Source: DSOI01 sp041394885 (GTDB lineage Bacteria; Acidobacteriota; Terriglobia; Bryobacterales; Bryobacteraceae). From it: 64,000 nt of DNA. A program made the position numbers and the translations under genes. The stretch spans positions 1-64,000 of the forward strand of contig JAWKHI010000011.1 in the NCBI GenBank assembly GCA_041394885.1, written 5' to 3'. Numbering within the stretch: the first letter of the stretch is position 1; each line of letters begins with the position of its first letter. Below are positions 26,803 to 36,579 of the stretch, one piece after another. A model generated the notes under the pieces. The model worked only from the letters and a program-made list of their open reading frames with translations, made no database searches and was not told the DNA's origin.

Positions 26803-28467
26803 TCACCGTCCCTTGTTCACATAAGCCGCCAAAGTGAGCAGATTGCGCGTGAATGTCGCCGACCGGATGATCCTCGTCCGCGGCGGCTGGGTTCCCTGAA
26901 ATAACTGGATCGTATCGTTCTCGTTGATTTCGATCGGCCGCCCATTGATCGTAAGCACCATCGGCCTCGCCGCGAAAACAGAAACAATTTGGTCCGCCTT
27001 GCCGATGATTCCGTCCTCCAGCCACGCCCCGCGTGAGTCCATCCCGTCGACCATCTTGCGCACGGCCTCGCCGGTTACCTTCCGGTCAATGGGAGAGCGA
27101 TCGCCCGAGCTCCAGGGCGACAAGCCATGTAACTTGTCCGGACGTCGTAGCTTACTGGGGTCCGCCGCTCGCACGCGGTCGTACTCCTTGCGAATCGCGG
27201 GCAGGTCCGCGCCGCTGGTCAACACGCCATAGTGCGTAATTACCGAACCATCGTCGTAACTCAGCTCGTACCCGTCGATCCGCGCCGATCCCAACTGCGC
27301 GGCACGAATCTGCGTGCCCTTCGTAATGTACAACGGGCGGTTCGTCTGCAGTTCGTAGAATCGCGCCAGCGCTGGCGCGCCGCGAAGCCGCCGCCGATGT
27401 TCGGATGGATTGGCCGTCTCTGGCAATACGGACTTCTCCAGCCATCCCAGCGCGCGCGGCACCGGGTCCAGATACTTGCGGTCGCCTGTCTCGCGATACA
27501 AAACCATCAGCGTTCGCACAATCCCCTGGCTCTCGCCTCCGGTCACCGAAGGCGGCTCGAACAGTCGCGCCCATGCCGGATGCATGTCAACATCGTACTG
27601 CTGCGCCCACGCCGGCTGGGGATCCGGCATCTGAGCCAGCAGCAAGAAGCCGCCGCCCTTGAGCGCCGAATCGAGATACCGCTTGTCGTCGTAGATACGC
27701 GCCGCCTCGAGCATCATATCGATATCATCCGAAATCGAGTTGTCGTTGAAAGTGTAGTGTTCCTTGTAGATCTCGCCCGGCCATTTTCGTGACCATGTAT
27801 CCGGATAACTCGCCTGCTTCACCGGATGCTTGGCCGGGTCGGGAAACTTCGTGTAGCGCTGCGGCCATGCGCCATTGGGATACTGCGCTCGCATCAATTG
27901 GTTCAATGCGTACAGTGCTGCTTCATGAATGGCGGCGTCTTTGAAGGCGAGCGCCTTGTCCACGCGCATCAACAACCGTGTGGCAGCCTGCGAGACGTTG
28001 TCGTCGAGCGTGGTGGGAGGCGTCGCCGGAACGGTTGACGATGCGCAGTCATGTTCCGTGCGATACGGGTACCGCTTCCGCCGGGCCGGGTCGAACTCGA
28101 TCAGATAGTCCCATCCGCCCGTGCAGAGCTGGCCCGCTACCAGCGACGCCGCGGCCTTCCGGGCAGCCTCGAGATAGTAGCGGTCACCGGTGGCGTCGAA
28201 GGCCTCCAGAAACGTCATGCCGACGATCGGCGTCGCCTCCCGCTGCACTTCGATCTGCGACATCCCCTCGCCATGCTCGGACCGGCCATAGCTCAAGTCC
28301 TCGGCATAGGAGTAGTGATAGCCGCCGTGGGGAGAGACCTTCTCCACGTAGAACGTCGCCGCTTTTTTCATGGCCGCGAGCGCCTGCTCGCGTGTCGGCG
28401 CGGTCTGCGCCCAACAGCCGAACGGAATGGCGAAAGAGAGAAGAATGGCAAATGTAGATCGAGTCAT
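26803..28467 (-). CDS. Secreted polysaccharide lyase, PL10 pectate-lyase-like
   Basis: 554 residues. The ATG at 28467 gives a signal peptide MTRSTFAILLSFAIPFGCWA. The alpha/alpha-toroid layout and motifs (GGWDYLIEFDP, NGAWPQRYTKF, EHYTFNDNSISDDIDMMLEA, GGFLLLAQMPDPQPAWAQQY, GGESQGIVRTLMVLY) match the pectic-acid-lyase/PL10 type, which cleaves polygalacturonate by beta-elimination. FNDN corresponds to the conserved metal and substrate region. The C-terminal 130 residues are an extra beta-rich part without a match. The upstream ceramidase-like gene, on the same strand, ends 40 bases before this start. Probably part of a plant-polymer-degrading set (inference). Confidence 0.72.
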   Translation of the reverse strand: MTRSTFAILLSFAIPFGCWAQTAPTREQALAAMKKAATFYVEKVSPHGGYHYSYAEDLSYGRSEHGEGMSQIEVQREATPIVGMTFLEAFDATGDRYYLEAARKAAASLVAGQLCTGGWDYLIEFDPARRKRYPYRTEHDCASSTVPATPPTTLDDNVSQAATRLLMRVDKALAFKDAAIHEAALYALNQLMRAQYPNGAWPQRYTKFPDPAKHPVKQASYPDTWSRKWPGEIYKEHYTFNDNSISDDIDMMLEAARIYDDKRYLDSALKGGGFLLLAQMPDPQPAWAQQYDVDMHPAWARLFEPPSVTGGESQGIVRTLMVLYRETGDRKYLDPVPRALGWLEKSVLPETANPSEHRRRLRGAPALARFYELQTNRPLYITKGTQIRAAQLGSARIDGYELSYDDGSVITHYGVLTSGADLPAIRKEYDRVRAADPSKLRRPDKLHGLSPWSSGDRSPIDRKVTGEAVRKMVDGMDSRGAWLEDGIIGKADQIVSVFAARPMVLTINGRPIEINENDTIQLFQGTQPPRTRIIRSATFTRNLLTLAAYVNKGR

Positions 28468-28507
28468 GGATAGAGCCCGACTCATTATACAGGCGGAAAG
28501 CACCCCG

Positions 28508-29671
28508 CTATCGCGCTGCCCGGTGTGCCCCGGCAAGCAGCCGTATCGCCGCTTCCGCAAGCATCTCGCCTCCACCCGGCGCGACGGCCGAACCAGCCAC
28601 GTCTTCTCCACCCTCCTTGTACGCCTTTGCCGTCGGGATCACACCCAGATCGCCGTTGGCGAGTGTCACCACGATGGTTACCGGAAACGGCGATGCTTTC
28701 TTGATCGCCCGCCCCAGTTCCACGTATACCTCGCCCGGCAGCGCCACCCATGCGATCTGGTCGTCAATCGCGATCACCTGCACCTCCGCCTCGTTCTCCG
28801 CCGCCTTCTTCGCGCGCGAAGGCAGCCGCACCGATTCCCGCGCGAATCGCAGCCCCTTCGCTTCGAGTGGCTGCAGCCGCGCCGAAGTCTTGATCGCCTC
28901 TCCGCCCAGGACCGTTCCCAGGCGCACCGCTTCCGCGATCCCCTTTTGCGGCGAGGCGCTCTTCACGTCGATATGGTTGACATTCGCCGCCGCGCCCAGG
29001 GTAAACAGTGCGAGCGTTGACTTACCGAATACCTTACCGAGTAACTTAGCGAGCGGTGCAGGATAGTCCGCCGAGTAACCTGGCCCTCGAACGCTCTCCG
29101 GACGCATGGCATAGTTGAGATAGATAGCCACGGGCGCGAAATGGATCATCGCCAGGTCCGGATCCGTCTCTCCCATCGGTTGCACTGTCTCCGGGTTGCG
29201 CTTGCCAGGATCCAACTGTGCCGTCCCGTCTTTCATCAGGTAGCGCCGGTAGTGGCTCACGGAGTCTTCCGTGCCTACCGCCCGGCTCAGCGTGACCGGG
29301 GTGAGTGACCGCGCTGCTTCAGCCACGGCTTCTCCGATCTGAACTGGAAGCGACGCACGAATCGATGCCGCGTCCGGCGCCGCATGCGTGTTAGTGGTGC
29401 TGATCATGATCTGCTCGGGCTGCATTCCCGTGGCTTCGGTAACCGCCCGCCGCGCCGCCGACGCGAGCGCGGAGTCGATCGACTGGAGGTCGCACACCAC
29501 CAGCGCCGCACGCTTGTCGCCCGCCTCGATCACCAACGCCTTCACGAACAATCCGTCCACGGGCGCACTCGCGGAAACGACAATCTTCGCCGCCGCACGG
29601 CCGGCCCGAACGCCCGAGGCGAACATCGGCAAGGCGGAAGCAACCGCGAATATGAGCATTGCCGAGCGCAT
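28508..29671 (-). CDS. Neutral/alkaline ceramidase-like secreted hydrolase
   Basis: 387 residues with a signal peptide (MRSAMLIFAVASALPMFASG). Parts resemble the N-terminal domain of neutral non-lysosomal ceramidases and their bacterial relatives: LVVCDLQSIDSALASAARR, MISTTNTHAAPDA (metal His), NHIDVKSASP, and GEVYVELGRAIKKASPF near the end. Known enzymes hydrolyse N-acyl sphingosines, but the bacterial relatives in Acidobacteria are untested. Shorter than the full ceramidase and lacking its C-terminal Ig-like domain. Confidence 0.65.
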   Translation of the reverse strand: MRSAMLIFAVASALPMFASGVRAGRAAAKIVVSASAPVDGLFVKALVIEAGDKRAALVVCDLQSIDSALASAARRAVTEATGMQPEQIMISTTNTHAAPDAASIRASLPVQIGEAVAEAARSLTPVTLSRAVGTEDSVSHYRRYLMKDGTAQLDPGKRNPETVQPMGETDPDLAMIHFAPVAIYLNYAMRPESVRGPGYSADYPAPLAKLLGKVFGKSTLALFTLGAAANVNHIDVKSASPQKGIAEAVRLGTVLGGEAIKTSARLQPLEAKGLRFARESVRLPSRAKKAAENEAEVQVIAIDDQIAWVALPGEVYVELGRAIKKASPFPVTIVVTLANGDLGVIPTAKAYKEGGEDVAGSAVAPGGGEMLAEAAIRLLAGAHRAAR

Positions 29672-29776
29672 GCCAATACTCTAGCCCATGTGCCGGCGCG
29701 ATGCTGCGGTTTGTCCGGATCCTCCTGGGTGTGAATGATTGGCACCCGGGCACTTCATGCGTAAGGCCGTCGACGG

Positions 29777-31312
29777 TTACTCAGCTTGAAGCGCTGCCAA
29801 CGCTCGCTCCGCCAGATCGAAGAACTCTTGCCGTTGCGCCGCACCCGGAAACACGACGTTCGCTGAGCGGTAATACGCCAGTTCCTCTTCCCACTTGGCG
29901 GCGACTCGCCTCCGGTCGGCGGTGACTCGTACCGGCTTTCCATCGCGCAGCAGATACACCGGGTTCGTGTGCGCCTGTAGAGTCGGTAACGTGGGTGGAT
30001 CCAAGTCGGACTTCCTGGCCCGGGTCCGTGCCGCGATCCAGCAACTCTCCGCGCACTCGATGCGCGCCTCCACGCGGGTTCCTTCCGCGGACGCGATCAC
30101 CTGGCCGTTCCGAACGATCTCCACCGCCTCGAGTGGTCGATAGAAGCCGGCCGTCGCAATTGCCACTCCCGTGCTCCGGTCAAAGGCAAGTTCCACCAAC
30201 GGGCCGTTCGTCACCATGACGCTCCCCTCACGGACACCGCGTGCCCAGGTCTCGTAGGAAGTTTCCGAGGGCCGTGCTTTCACCAGTGCCCGCTCAGGGC
30301 CGATTAGTGGAAGCCAATGCGGCCACGGAGTGCGCCCGTTGAGATTCACTGGAAAATCGCTGCCGGCGATCCCTGTAACTCTGATTCCGGCGTTCAGTAA
30401 CTCGTACCACGGTTCTAACTTCAAAACGCCGAACTGAAACACCTCCACGAAGTCGATGTTACCGAGCGCGCTGTCCATGAGGATCGTGCTGTGCTGCGGC
30501 TTCTGAAAGAAATGGGCAAAGCCGACCGTCGCGCCTTCGCGCTTGCCCGCTGCGAACAGCAGCGATGGGAACGGATAGGACTCCGTTGTGTTGGCGTACA
30601 TGAGCCCCGTCGAAAGTGGGCGTGTCAATCGCCGCGGACCCAGTATGTTAATGTGGCCCCAGAATTCATTACGAGACTCGTGGCCGGAACGGATGGCGTA
30701 TCCGCGGCGCCGCGCCTCCGCCGCCGGGCCGAATCCGTACTGCGGCGCGGCGTCCATCTGTCGCTGAAGCTGCAGAAAGTTGCCCACCGTCAGATCTTCC
30801 GCCTCGAGCCAGGAGAGAAACAATGGGTCGTCGCCGCGCTCGCGAGTAAGATGGATGTGGTCGTCCGCGGAGATCCACTCGTCAGGCTTTGAGCCTTTCC
30901 ATGGCCGAAGCGTCAGCGTTACTGTGCGCGTCTCGTCCGGCTTGAGCGTGAACGACTCGGTGGCCGGTGTGTAGAAGAATCCCCGATAAGCTTCGAGAGT
31001 GTATTCGCCTGGTGGCAGCTGAAACCGCGCTCGGCCCTTGAGCAGAAGGTAATGATACTCGTCACGGCAAATAACCTCGATCACCGCCGGGTCCGGCACA
31101 CGGAGAAACGGACGGTCACGATAGAATACGTCGGACTTCAAGGGGAGCACTCCATCCACGGGCGTGAGACGAAAAGGGGAATTATTCTTGCGTAAGTAGA
31201 TCCGGGCCGGCATCCCTGGACCGGCTTTCACCTCGAGGGTCGCCGAGCCAACGGGGCGCTGCGCCCACACCAGGAGCAGAGTGAACAGGAGTGCGATCGC
31301 CAAGCGGAGCAT
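29777..31312 (-). CDS. CehA/McbA-type PHP metallohydrolase, secreted
   Basis: 511 residues. Signal peptide MLRLAIALLFTLLLVWAQ. A beta-rich N-terminal region (about 20-140) is followed by a PHP-like metal site starting at WISADDHIHLTR (HxH about 155-157), with later candidate ligands SGHE, FAHFFQKPQH and GSDFPVN. The domain order resembles CehA/McbA hydrolases of esters and carbamates; the substrate is unknown. 105 bases separate its stop from the start of the ceramidase-like gene. Diverges from the SMP-30 gene across 42 bases. Confidence 0.72.
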   Translation of the reverse strand: MLRLAIALLFTLLLVWAQRPVGSATLEVKAGPGMPARIYLRKNNSPFRLTPVDGVLPLKSDVFYRDRPFLRVPDPAVIEVICRDEYHYLLLKGRARFQLPPGEYTLEAYRGFFYTPATESFTLKPDETRTVTLTLRPWKGSKPDEWISADDHIHLTRERGDDPLFLSWLEAEDLTVGNFLQLQRQMDAAPQYGFGPAAEARRRGYAIRSGHESRNEFWGHINILGPRRLTRPLSTGLMYANTTESYPFPSLLFAAGKREGATVGFAHFFQKPQHSTILMDSALGNIDFVEVFQFGVLKLEPWYELLNAGIRVTGIAGSDFPVNLNGRTPWPHWLPLIGPERALVKARPSETSYETWARGVREGSVMVTNGPLVELAFDRSTGVAIATAGFYRPLEAVEIVRNGQVIASAEGTRVEARIECAESCWIAARTRARKSDLDPPTLPTLQAHTNPVYLLRDGKPVRVTADRRRVAAKWEEELAYYRSANVVFPGAAQRQEFFDLAERALAALQAE

Positions 31313-31354
31313 CGGGCACGATTATAGTCCGCATTGTGGCATCCTTGGGAGGTC

Positions 31355-32266
31355 ATGCCCTGGAATTTTGAACTCCTCGATCCGCCATACGGCAACGTGA
31401 GCGAAGGACCGGTCTGGAACGGTTCCTATTTGCTCTACACCCAGATCCAGCGAAGCCGCATCATGAAGTACGATCCGGCTTCCGGTGCGCTCACCGTGCA
31501 TCGCGAAGGCACCAATCATGCCAATGGGCTGGCGTATGACGCCGGCGGCCGCCTCTACGCGTGCGAAGGCGGCGACAACGAGAACAGCCGCCGCGTCGTG
31601 CGCTACAGTGACTCCGGCGTCGACGTGATCGCCTCCGGCTTCGAGGGGAAGCGTTTCAATATCCCCAATGATCTGGTGGTCGACGCAGCCGGCCGAGTCT
31701 GGTTCACTGACCCTTTCTACGAGGGTGCTGCCGGGCCGTGGAGCAAAGACCGGACGCACAAGGATCTCGATCACGATTCGGTCTATCGCGCGGACCCCGG
31801 CGCGAGCGGCTGGGCGGTCACACGCCTCACATTCGACACCACGCGGCCGAATGGCCTGTTGTTCTCCCTGGATGGCAAGACACTGTACGTGGCGCAAAGT
31901 GGCCGTCTTCCCGAAGAAAAACGGCAATTGCGCGCGTACCCCGTGAAAGATGATTTCTCCCTCGGTGAGGCCGAAGTGCTGCATGATTTCGGGGAACACC
32001 GGGGCATCGATGGGATGGCTCTCGACGCCGAAGGCAACATTGTTGCCACCGCCGGCTGGGAGATGGGCGGACCCGGTCCGTCGATCTACGTCTTCTCTCC
32101 GTCGGGCGATGTGATCGAGCGTCACCCCGTGGAGTGCAAGCGCCCTACGAATTGTGCGTTTGCGGGCGACGATCTCAGCACGCTCTACGTCACAACCACC
32201 GAAGGCCATCTGTTTCGCGCTCAGACCGGACGCACCGGCCTTCGCATGTTCCCGTTGACCTCGTGA
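31355..32266 (+). CDS. SMP-30/gluconolactonase family lactonase
   Basis: 303 residues. The ATG at 31355 was chosen because the protein then begins MPWNFELLDPPYG as relatives do; GGGAGG is upstream, though only two bases away. A TTG seven codons earlier is open. The six-bladed propeller carries the metal ligands expected in this family: SEGPVW (Glu), RFNIPNDLVVD (Asn), RPNGLLFS (Asn) and GIDGMALD (Asp). The family hydrolyses sugar lactones. It diverges from the PHP hydrolase and is followed by the TPR protein. Confidence 0.85.
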   Translation: MPWNFELLDPPYGNVSEGPVWNGSYLLYTQIQRSRIMKYDPASGALTVHREGTNHANGLAYDAGGRLYACEGGDNENSRRVVRYSDSGVDVIASGFEGKRFNIPNDLVVDAAGRVWFTDPFYEGAAGPWSKDRTHKDLDHDSVYRADPGASGWAVTRLTFDTTRPNGLLFSLDGKTLYVAQSGRLPEEKRQLRAYPVKDDFSLGEAEVLHDFGEHRGIDGMALDAEGNIVATAGWEMGGPGPSIYVFSPSGDVIERHPVECKRPTNCAFAGDDLSTLYVTTTEGHLFRAQTGRTGLRMFPLTS

Positions 32267-32398
32267 ATCTTCGAGACCATTCCCGGATGTCTTCGTCCAA
32301 ACACTTCGAATTGCACTGATTTCGGAACTTTCGGTCAACCCGCTTCGTAGAGGCTAGCAAGGCCCATGCAGAGCGGCCTGCAATCAACGAGGTGATCC

Positions 32399-33838
32399 AT
32401 GAGGTGTGATGGAAACGCCATCCCTATGCGGATGGCCTTGTCCGTGGTGTGTCTGGCGTCGAGCGTGTTTGGCGGTGAATTCGATGACCGGATGCGCGAA
32501 GCGGGCCAACTTCGGGTGAACGGCAAGTATTCCGAGGCGGAACGCGCATACGCGGGGGCGGTGGAGCAGGCCACGGCGTTCGGCGCGAACGATCCGCGCC
32601 TGGCGCAAGCGTTGAACAATCACGCGGCAGTTACTCACTTACTCGGCAGGTATGCGGAAGCGGAAGCCCTCTACCGGCGCGCGATGGCCATATGGGAACG
32701 GACGCTTGGTCCAGACGACGCATTGGTTGGCACCGTCTCCCACAACCTCGGCGATGTCTTGCGGCTCCAAGGCCGATTGGGCGAAGCCCGCGCGAGCTAT
32801 GGCCGTGCCTTGGAGATCCGCCAATCGATCCAGGACGCCGCGCCGGGGCGTATCGCTTCCACGCTCAACGGCTTGGCTACCGTAGCGCAGGGGCTGGGCA
32901 AATGGGCCGAAGCGGAACGGCAACTCAGGCAGGCGCTTCATCTGCAGGAGACGGTACCCAGTCCAGACAACATGGCGATCGCGTCTACTCTCAACAATCT
33001 TGCCGAACTCTACCGCTTGCAGCAGCGATTCTCAGAGGCAGAGCCGCTCTATCTGCGGGTGATCGAGATTCGCCGTGGCGGACCGGCTGCCAATCATCCC
33101 GAAACGGCGACGGCCTTGAACAACTATGCCTCGATGCTGCATGACCAGGGGGACTTTATCCGAGCCGAAAGTTACTACCGGCAATCGCTCGCATTACGAA
33201 CGCGCGCCCTGGGTGAGGATCACCCAAGCTTGGGAAATGGCTGGAATAACTTGGGCACGACTCTGCGAAAGACGAATCGGTTCAAGGAAGCTCGCGACGC
33301 CTTCGAGCGGGCTTTGGCCATCTTCGAGAAGACTCTCGGCGCCCAGCACCCCAACGTGGCTGCCGCCCTCTCCAATCTTGGAGAATTGCATGCGTCGCAG
33401 GGCCGCTACGCCGAGGCCGAACCCCTCTATCGACGCGCCATCGACATATCAACCGCAAGCCTTGGCGCGGATTCATTGCCGGTAGCGTCCTTCACGCAGA
33501 ACCTGGCGGCTCTGTTCGCCAGGCAGCAAAAGTATCGCGGCGCGGAGGCGCTGCTGTCCCAGGCCCTCGCCATTAGGACCAAACTACACGGAGAGAGACA
33601 CCCGGCGGTGGCCGGGTTGCTGCTCGATCTCGGTAGGATGTGTCAGGCCCAGGGGAGAGACACCGAGGCCGCCGGATTCTACCGCCGCGCCGCTGGCATG
33701 TTCGCCGACACGGCCGGAGCCAGCAATCCCGGATACGCTGAGTCATTGGAGGCCTACGCGAATACTCTCCGCCGTGGGCGCAGGATTGCCGAGGCCGAGA
33801 AGGTAGAAGAGCAAATCAAGGCGCTGGCTCCGCGCTGA
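32399..33838 (+). CDS. Secreted TPR-repeat protein
   Basis: 479 residues. A signal sequence (MRMALSVVCLASSVFGGEF, from residue 10; an ATG at 32426 may be the true start) is followed by about ten 42-residue TPRs of the kinesin-light-chain type (ALNNHAAVTHLLGRYAEAEAL, LNNLAELYRLQQRFSEAEPL, ALSNLGELHASQGRYAEAEPL). It is a protein-protein scaffold, probably periplasmic. It is an intact relative of the TPR region in the broken NLR gene. The sulfatase starts 21 bases downstream. Confidence 0.85.
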   Translation: MRCDGNAIPMRMALSVVCLASSVFGGEFDDRMREAGQLRVNGKYSEAERAYAGAVEQATAFGANDPRLAQALNNHAAVTHLLGRYAEAEALYRRAMAIWERTLGPDDALVGTVSHNLGDVLRLQGRLGEARASYGRALEIRQSIQDAAPGRIASTLNGLATVAQGLGKWAEAERQLRQALHLQETVPSPDNMAIASTLNNLAELYRLQQRFSEAEPLYLRVIEIRRGGPAANHPETATALNNYASMLHDQGDFIRAESYYRQSLALRTRALGEDHPSLGNGWNNLGTTLRKTNRFKEARDAFERALAIFEKTLGAQHPNVAAALSNLGELHASQGRYAEAEPLYRRAIDISTASLGADSLPVASFTQNLAALFARQQKYRGAEALLSQALAIRTKLHGERHPAVAGLLLDLGRMCQAQGRDTEAAGFYRRAAGMFADTAGASNPGYAESLEAYANTLRRGRRIAEAEKVEEQIKALAPR

Positions 33839-33859
33839 CGCGGTATACTGTCGGGCCTG

Positions 33860-35446
33860 ATGGCCGAACGACACATACACTCACGCCACATACACTCACG
33901 CCGGGACCTTTTGCGGACCGCTCCTCTACTCGGCGCAGCCCTGTCGGGCTCCTGCTCGCCCACGGCCAAGGAATCGCGTCCCAATATTCTATTCGCGATT
34001 GCCGACGATCAGTCGTTTCCACACGCTGGCGCCTACGGGGATCGCCTTGCGCGCACACCTGCGTTCGATCGTGTGGCCCGGGAAGGGATGCTATTCACAC
34101 GATCTTATTGCGCCGCGCCTTCCTGCACGCCTTCACGTAGCGCCATCCTGACCGGCCGCGCCATCTGGCAAGTGGAAGAGGGCGGCGTTCTCTATGGGAC
34201 CGTGCCGCCGCAGTACCCGCTCTTCACTCACAAGCTGGAGGACGCGGGCTATCACGTTGGATTCACTGGCAAGCCTTGGGCTCCCGGTAACTGGCAGGCG
34301 GGTGGATTGAAGCGACATCCGAATGGCCGCGAGTTCAATCAACGCAAAATGCCTACGCCACCGCCGCCGGGCATCGATACACGCGACTACGCGGCTAACT
34401 TCGATGACTTTCTCGCGGCACGCGCCGCCGGGCAGCCTTTCTTCTTCTGGTTTGGCTGCACGGAACCGCATCGAGTCTATGATTCCGGCTACGGACGTCG
34501 GCTGGGGAAGCGTATCGAAGACGTGGAAGTGCCCGGCTATTGGCCTGATTCCGAGATCGTACGTAACGACATCCTCGACTACTATGCGGAAGTCGACTGG
34601 TTCGACAGCCACCTGGCACGAATGCTTGCGGCACTCGAGCGCGCCGACGAGTTGGACAACACGATCGTTGTGGTCACCAGCGACAACGGCATGCCCTTTC
34701 CGCGCTCGAAAGTCAATCTCTACGATCGCGGCGTCCATATGCCGCTCGCGATTCGTTGGGGCCGCCGGTTCAGCGGTGGAGCCGGCAATGACAGCTTCGT
34801 CAGCCATATCGATTTCGCGCCCACCTTTCTCGAGGCCGCCGGCGTTCGCCCTCCGGAAACTGTCGCGGGACGCAGCCTGATACCGCTGCTGGAAGGTAAG
34901 GCGGAAGCGGAGCGCGACTGCGCCTTTACCGCCCTCGAGCGCCACACCATGTGCAGGCCCGATGGCGCCACTTATCCGATACGCGCAATCCACACCGCGC
35001 GGTACGCCTATCTTCGTAACTTTCAGCCGGATCGATGGCCCACCGGCGGAGAGTTCCTTTCTTCGAACAAAACCACCCATGGTGACGTGGATGCCTGCCC
35101 TACCAAGGAGTTCCTCCTCGCTCCGGCCACGCGAGCCCGCTATCAGCGGCAATGGGACCTGTGCTTCGGCCGCCGGCCGGCGGAGGAGTTGTACGATCTG
35201 CAGTCAGACCCGGCACAGTTGATCAATCTCTCCTCGGACCCGGCTCATGCCGCCACCAAGATAGAGCTGTGGCAGCGTCTCCAGACGCATTTGCGCGCCA
35301 CAGGCGACCCGCGCATCGAGGGGCGTGATCCGTGGCAATCCTACGTGTATCATCAAACCATCGGTTATGGCGCCACGTTCAACCGCAGCCTGCCTCAGCA
35401 GGAGCGCGACCGTGCGGCTGGCCGGGGTTCGCACAAGCCGGAGTGA
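33860..35446 (+). CDS. Type I sulfatase, secreted
   Basis: 528 residues. The N-terminus has RRDLLRTAPLLGAALSGSCS, a twin-arginine-like export signal with a possible lipobox Cys. Catalytic signature CTPSRSAILTG: Cys becomes formylglycine, as in S1 family sulfatases. ADDQSFPHAGAYGD and TSDNGMPFPRSK supply the metal site. It removes sulfate esters from polysaccharides or small molecules. A 15-bp tandem duplication encodes HIHSR twice directly before the twin arginine. The next gene is 13 bases downstream. No formylglycine-generating enzyme is in the window. Confidence 0.85.
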   Translation: MAERHIHSRHIHSRRDLLRTAPLLGAALSGSCSPTAKESRPNILFAIADDQSFPHAGAYGDRLARTPAFDRVAREGMLFTRSYCAAPSCTPSRSAILTGRAIWQVEEGGVLYGTVPPQYPLFTHKLEDAGYHVGFTGKPWAPGNWQAGGLKRHPNGREFNQRKMPTPPPPGIDTRDYAANFDDFLAARAAGQPFFFWFGCTEPHRVYDSGYGRRLGKRIEDVEVPGYWPDSEIVRNDILDYYAEVDWFDSHLARMLAALERADELDNTIVVVTSDNGMPFPRSKVNLYDRGVHMPLAIRWGRRFSGGAGNDSFVSHIDFAPTFLEAAGVRPPETVAGRSLIPLLEGKAEAERDCAFTALERHTMCRPDGATYPIRAIHTARYAYLRNFQPDRWPTGGEFLSSNKTTHGDVDACPTKEFLLAPATRARYQRQWDLCFGRRPAEELYDLQSDPAQLINLSSDPAHAATKIELWQRLQTHLRATGDPRIEGRDPWQSYVYHQTIGYGATFNRSLPQQERDRAAGRGSHKPE

Positions 35447-35459
35447 AGGAGCACGTCAA

Positions 35460-36578
35460 ATGGCGACAGTGGCTGAGACGGTAACAATCAAGACGGCCGA
35501 GGTCCCGCCGAGCAGGCCCGCGGCAGTTCCGGAGCGATCAATGGCGCTCGACGCCTATCGCGGACTCATCATGATCCTCCTGGTTTCTCATGGATTCGGA
35601 TTCGGGGAATTGAAAGACCATCCGGTCTGGGGCTTCTTCGCCCGTCAAGTGGATCATGTGCAATGGGAGGGCATGGTGCTGTGGGACCTCATTCAGCCCG
35701 CCTTTATGTTCATGGTCGGCGTGGCGCTTCCGTTCGCCATGGCGAAACGGACACGCTCCGGGGCCACCTTCCAGGACAACCTGCTGCACGTGCTGAAGCG
35801 ATGCGCCGTGCTCATATTTCTTAGCCAGCTATTCACCGTCGTCCACTCCGGAAGGATCGAGTTCGGGCTCATCAACGTGCTGAGCCAGATCGCGTTCACT
35901 TATCTGATCTGCTTCCTGCTGATGCAGCTCCCGATGGCGGCCCAGGTCTCGGGGGCTGTGGGGCTGCTCGCGGTCCACTGGGCGATGTTCGTTGCATTTC
36001 CTGGGCCGGATGGCGCGTTCTCCAAGGAGGGGAATGTCGGCCAAGTGATGGACCACTGGCTGCTGGGAAGAAATTACTCGGGCTATTATGTGACCATTAA
36101 CTTCGTCTCGAGCGCTGTAACAACAATGTTCGGCGTTTGGATGGGCGATTGGATGCGCAAGAGTCCGGATGTGCGGCGAACGCTGCGAATCCTGTTGTGG
36201 TCCGCGGGAGGAAGCTTCGTGGGCGGAGTCGCGCTGGCGTTTCTCAATCCTATGGTGAAGCGGATCTGGACCGCGTCATTCACGCTTGCCAGCGCCGGGT
36301 GGGTCCTGTTGGGTTTGGCGGCCATGGTTTGGATGGTGGACGTGAAAGGGTGGCGGCGATTCGCGTTCCCCATGGTTGTCGTCGGCATGAACTCGATCTT
36401 CGCGTACTGTGTATTCCAATTGATGCGAGGATCGATCCATCGCGCGGTGGGCGTTTTCACTGGTAACTTCGGGTGGTTGGGTACACTAGCTCCGGTGGCT
36501 CACGCCTGTGCCACACTCGCAGTGATCTGGTGGATGTGTTACTGGCTGTATCAGAGGCGCGCCTGGGTCAAGATCTGA
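35460..36578 (+). CDS. HGSNAT-like (DUF5009/YeiB-type) membrane acyltransferase
   Basis: 372 residues. ATG at 35460 with GAAGGAG upstream. About ten membrane helices; SMALDAYRGLIMILLVSHGFG is the family start motif. Members include heparan-alpha-glucosaminide N-acetyltransferase, moving acetyl from cytosolic acetyl-CoA to a sugar amine outside. The candidate catalytic His is not certain. Translated just after the sulfatase, suggesting concerted processing of a sulfated or amino sugar (inference). Ends tail-to-tail with the next gene, 1 base apart. Confidence 0.7.
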   Translation: MATVAETVTIKTAEVPPSRPAAVPERSMALDAYRGLIMILLVSHGFGFGELKDHPVWGFFARQVDHVQWEGMVLWDLIQPAFMFMVGVALPFAMAKRTRSGATFQDNLLHVLKRCAVLIFLSQLFTVVHSGRIEFGLINVLSQIAFTYLICFLLMQLPMAAQVSGAVGLLAVHWAMFVAFPGPDGAFSKEGNVGQVMDHWLLGRNYSGYYVTINFVSSAVTTMFGVWMGDWMRKSPDVRRTLRILLWSAGGSFVGGVALAFLNPMVKRIWTASFTLASAGWVLLGLAAMVWMVDVKGWRRFAFPMVVVGMNSIFAYCVFQLMRGSIHRAVGVFTGNFGWLGTLAPVAHACATLAVIWWMCYWLYQRRAWVKI

Positions 36579-36579
36579 T

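Noticed and set aside
28508..31312. A single fused ceramidase/PHP gene
   Set aside because: Two separate reading frames, each with its own signal peptide, separated by 105 bases.
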